A stretch of DNA of 64,000 bases from Chloroflexota bacterium (lineage in GTDB: Bacteria; Chloroflexota; Dehalococcoidia; Lucifugimonadales; Lucifugimonadaceae), in the NCBI GenBank assembly GCA_029262735.1, contig JAJCYY010000090.1:1-64000 (forward strand), written 5' to 3'. Within the stretch, counting starts at the first letter, position 1. Each line of letters opens with the position of its first letter. The notes below the pieces were generated by a model that saw nothing but the letters and a program-made list of their open reading frames with translations, did not search any database and was not told where the DNA came from. Shown piece by piece: positions 61,787 to 64,000 of this stretch. The translations under genes and the position numbers were made by a program.

Positions 61787-63645
61787 TCACCGGTCTGGTC
61801 TGAGGGCGGATCAGAGGGCGCAGCGAACTGTGACGGGCTCACGCGACCGTCATCCAGGCCGTCGGAGTCTGGCATTGTTATCCCAAGAAGCTCCCACACA
61901 GCTGTTCTGCTGTGATTGGTAGATGCGGCGACTGATAGTTGGCTATTCCCCGACCCGCCGAGTCCGTATGGCGCGGACATCACCAGCGCGCCGCAATCAG
62001 GTTTCAGCTTCCCGTTGCAGCCCTCTGGGACAAGAGTGAAGTGCCAGACGCGGTCGGCCGATGCGATGAAGCTGCCATTCAGGTAGAGACCGTTCTGGTT
62101 CAGCACAGATTTACTGTCTGTCGACGGACTGGATGTAACAGTGATCGTTGTGTCGTCGTAGACCAACTGCAGCATATGTTCCAGTGAGTACATGAAGAGA
62201 TAAGAAGAGCCGTGTTGTGACGGCACGCCAGAGAAGTGGAGATGCGCGTTCGGGGCAACCTCCGGCAGCGCTTCGAACACCTGCTGCGTGTATCGCCGCT
62301 GTAATTGCCAGGCATCTGCGTAGTCGCGCTGGACGATGCCGTGGAACGAGACGAGCAACACGATTCCTGCCGCCATCACCCCGGCAGCGGCCAGGTTGAT
62401 CCTGGTTCGGCGAGACCGCCATCTCGTTATCGACCACGTCCAGGCAAGCATGACCGCTGCTGCGCCGGCGATCGCAACGACCACGGCCGCGGCGGCATTG
62501 AGGCGTGAGACATATGGACCCTGGAGTCCACTGGCAGAGATGATGTGGTCGTGTGGCAGCAGCACTACGTAAACAACGCCGGTTAGGACCAGGGAGGCAA
62601 GCAGCAGGTTCCAGTAGAAACGGATCTCAGGGTTCACGGCAAGCTCGGACGGCGAGCGGGTCACCGATTGAGCTCCACCGAGGCGCCTGCCGAAGTAGAC
62701 GACTGGCACGGTGATCAGGGCTGCGCCTACAAAGGCGACCATGAGGGCGGCAATCGACATGCGTCCCAGGAACGGTACGGCTTCCACAATGACTTCGACA
62801 GGCTGTTCGAGGTAGTTGAAGTAGTAGACGCCAACGAGCTGCCGGGCGAGGTAAAGAGGCGAAAAATTCGCTGTGGCTGAGAACCGGTCATCTGTACCTG
62901 TCTGGACCAGCACGACTCGCCAAAGGATGACGCCGACGAGCACGGCAGCGAACGGCGCACTGAGTTTGATGGCATCAACTACCGTGTTCCTGGCGGCGCT
63001 CCTGTGTGCGAGGCCGCGGCCTGACGCACCGATCCAGACGGCGCCTGAGAACGCCAGGGCAGGGACGAGAGTCGCCTGTGCCTCGTAGAGCATGAGGCTG
63101 ACTATGTAGACCGATAATGATGCGGCAAAAAGGGCCTGAAACCACCGGAAATGCTGTTTGCGCAGCCTGAGCCCGCTGAAGAGCAGCCCGAGTGAGACAA
63201 GTGCCAGCAGGACTGCGGGGCGATTGGCGGTGAGACCTGCGGTGATCCATGTCCTGGAAAGATCTCCGGGATAGAGCAGATAGACGATGGTTGCTATCAC
63301 TGCGAGAGCACGCCGCCGGGGGAAAACGGTGCTCATCACCCAGTACATTGCCAGCGCGCTGGCTATGAGCAGCGTCGCAAGCAGGATGTAGCCGGTGGTG
63401 GGATTGAAACTGACGGTGTTGAACACCCATTCGGTCAGCGGCCTGTGCAGCGGACGGGTGGGAAAGACCGTCTCCACCGTCCCTGCCTGCACAGCTTCCT
63501 GCAAGAAACGCCAGTCATCGTAGTAGAAGCCGAATTCGCCGAACGAACGGTAGACCGTGAGAAGCGCCAGGAGCACGATGCCGATGATGACGAGCACGTG
63601 TGCCGTGGACGTCTCGACCGCCGGTTTTCCCGTGCTGAGTTGCAT
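61783..63645 (-). CDS. Polytopic membrane protein with a GT-C-like motif (hypothetical)
   Basis: 620 residues from the ATG at 63645; the frame extends to 63909 through an Arg/Pro-rich stretch without family sequence. After one membrane helix (VLVIIGIVLLALLTV) comes FGEFGFYYDDWRFLQE, which has the Asp-Asp pair after helix 1 seen in GT-C glycosyltransferases, and then TRPLHRPLTEW. About ten further membrane helices follow, with a soluble C-terminal domain of about 170 residues (from RDYADAWQLQRRY) that is probably extracytoplasmic. The likely role is sugar transfer from a lipid carrier, but the family is not identified. Its stop codon overlaps that of E2: both use parts of CTAG at 61783-61786. 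Confidence 0.65.
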   Translation of the reverse strand: MQLSTGKPAVETSTAHVLVIIGIVLLALLTVYRSFGEFGFYYDDWRFLQEAVQAGTVETVFPTRPLHRPLTEWVFNTVSFNPTTGYILLATLLIASALAMYWVMSTVFPRRRALAVIATIVYLLYPGDLSRTWITAGLTANRPAVLLALVSLGLLFSGLRLRKQHFRWFQALFAASLSVYIVSLMLYEAQATLVPALAFSGAVWIGASGRGLAHRSAARNTVVDAIKLSAPFAAVLVGVILWRVVLVQTGTDDRFSATANFSPLYLARQLVGVYYFNYLEQPVEVIVEAVPFLGRMSIAALMVAFVGAALITVPVVYFGRRLGGAQSVTRSPSELAVNPEIRFYWNLLLASLVLTGVVYVVLLPHDHIISASGLQGPYVSRLNAAAAVVVAIAGAAAVMLAWTWSITRWRSRRTRINLAAAGVMAAGIVLLVSFHGIVQRDYADAWQLQRRYTQQVFEALPEVAPNAHLHFSGVPSQHGSSYLFMYSLEHMLQLVYDDTTITVTSSPSTDSKSVLNQNGLYLNGSFIASADRVWHFTLVPEGCNGKLKPDCGALVMSAPYGLGGSGNSQLSVAASTNHSRTAVWELLGITMPDSDGLDDGRVSPSQFAAPSDPPSDQTGD

Positions 63646-63943
63646 TGGCGAGGTGCTGGTGATGATTTTTTTGGGCGGGCGGCCTTCTCGGATGGCGTGG
63701 ACTAGCGATTGGAGACGCGGACCGGTGGTGGTCGACGGTTTTCGGGAACCGCGCCAACTGGGAGTCACCCGCTGGAAATAGCTCACCGGAAATTGAATAA
63801 CAGGCGCGCCCGCCCGCACATGCGAGCAGTCACCCAAGTGGTGGGCGAGAGCGGAGAGAGACTTTCCGCGACGCGGTGGCGGATGCCCGGCGATCGAGTC
63901 ACCGGTCACCGTTTCCTACGTGGCAGCCGATACAATCCAGCGC

Positions 63944-64000
63944 ATGTATTTCAAGGAAAACTTCTCGGCGGCGGAACAGGCGATCCTAAACCGGTTCTTC
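63944..64000 (+). CDS. Probable FAD-dependent thymidylate synthase ThyX, start only (runs off the window)
   Basis: The frame starts ATG at 63944 and runs off the right edge. The first residues MYFKENFSAAEQAILNRFF follow the start of long ThyX-like proteins (F-S/T-x-x-E/A-x-A-I-L-x-x-F-F). Only 19 codons are visible, so this is a weak call; no ribosome site is clear. Confidence 0.35.
   Translation, partial: MYFKENFSAAEQAILNRFF

Noticed and set aside
1-64000. tRNA, rRNA, tmRNA, RNase P, CRISPR arrays, IS elements or prophage genes
   Set aside because: I looked for tRNA-like ends, rRNA blocks, regular spaced repeats and transposase motifs and found none; tandem repeats are confined to one coding gene.

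Overview
The window looks like a chromosomal segment of a free-living, respiring heterotroph from the Chloroflexota, most plausibly a Dehalococcoidia / SAR202-type lineage. This is inference, not a database match. It rests on moderately high GC, an hspR-grpE-dnaK locus, Rex, a lone ftsZ outside a dcw cluster, and aconitase plus a 2-oxoacid dehydrogenase E2. It also rests on a dense set of single-copy catabolic enzymes: enolase superfamily, Ldh family, HpcH/HpaI aldolase, mannonate dehydratase, D-threonine aldolase-like, flavin monooxygenase and TPP decarboxylases. There are no rRNA or tRNA genes, CRISPR arrays, transposases or phage genes; the region reads as ordinary chromosome with short operons.

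Layout. 1-8.6 kb: chemoreceptor start, a DapA-fold protein without its catalytic residues, a secreted EF-hand protein, a galactonate-dehydratase-like enolase, Hsp20, a Lon-like protease coupled to a GNAT, and a tandem universal stress protein. 8.6-21.3 kb: a TPP enzyme, ftsZ with an unusual 5' end, a GIY-YIG-like protein with two tandem Eis-type acetyltransferases, an SDR, a minus-strand catabolic run (aldolase, methyltransferase, Ldh-type dehydrogenase, epimerase) and an aminotransferase. 21.5-31.6 kb: rex with a probable operator, DUF503, a zinc ribbon, hspR-grpE-dnaK, a P-type ATPase, a D-threonine aldolase-like enzyme with a tiny membrane protein, and a NUDIX hydrolase. 31.9-44.1 kb: DUF2267, a candidate structured RNA, a trehalose-synthase-type glycosyltransferase, a 2-hydroxyacid dehydrogenase, PAC2, an aminopeptidase, a very long charge-segregated repeat protein, and TatD with two flavodoxins. 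44.4-64 kb: mannonate dehydratase, a beta-lactamase-like hydrolase, an aldo/keto reductase, a large surface protein, a flavin monooxygenase, a two-subunit sulfopyruvate/phosphonopyruvate-decarboxylase-type enzyme, an FN3-like protein, an MFS carrier, aconitase, a TIGR01777 epimerase, E2, a GT-C-like membrane protein and a probable thyX start.

Themes. Many genes handle sugar acids and 2-oxo/2-hydroxy acids and would feed pyruvate or TCA intermediates to aconitase and the E2 complex. A second group is stress and proteostasis (Hsp20, Lon, HspR/GrpE/DnaK, Usp, trehalose).

The most novel items are four. First, the 1322-residue charge-segregated protein at 38090-42058, with exact 153-bp tandem repeats. 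Second, the structured intergenic RNA near 32.4 kb with mutually exclusive pairings. Third, a mosaic intergenic repeat family that supplies the stop codons and C-terminal tails of two genes. Fourth, several genes (ftsZ, the MFS carrier, the FN3-like protein) that lack a normal in-frame start codon where the family needs one.
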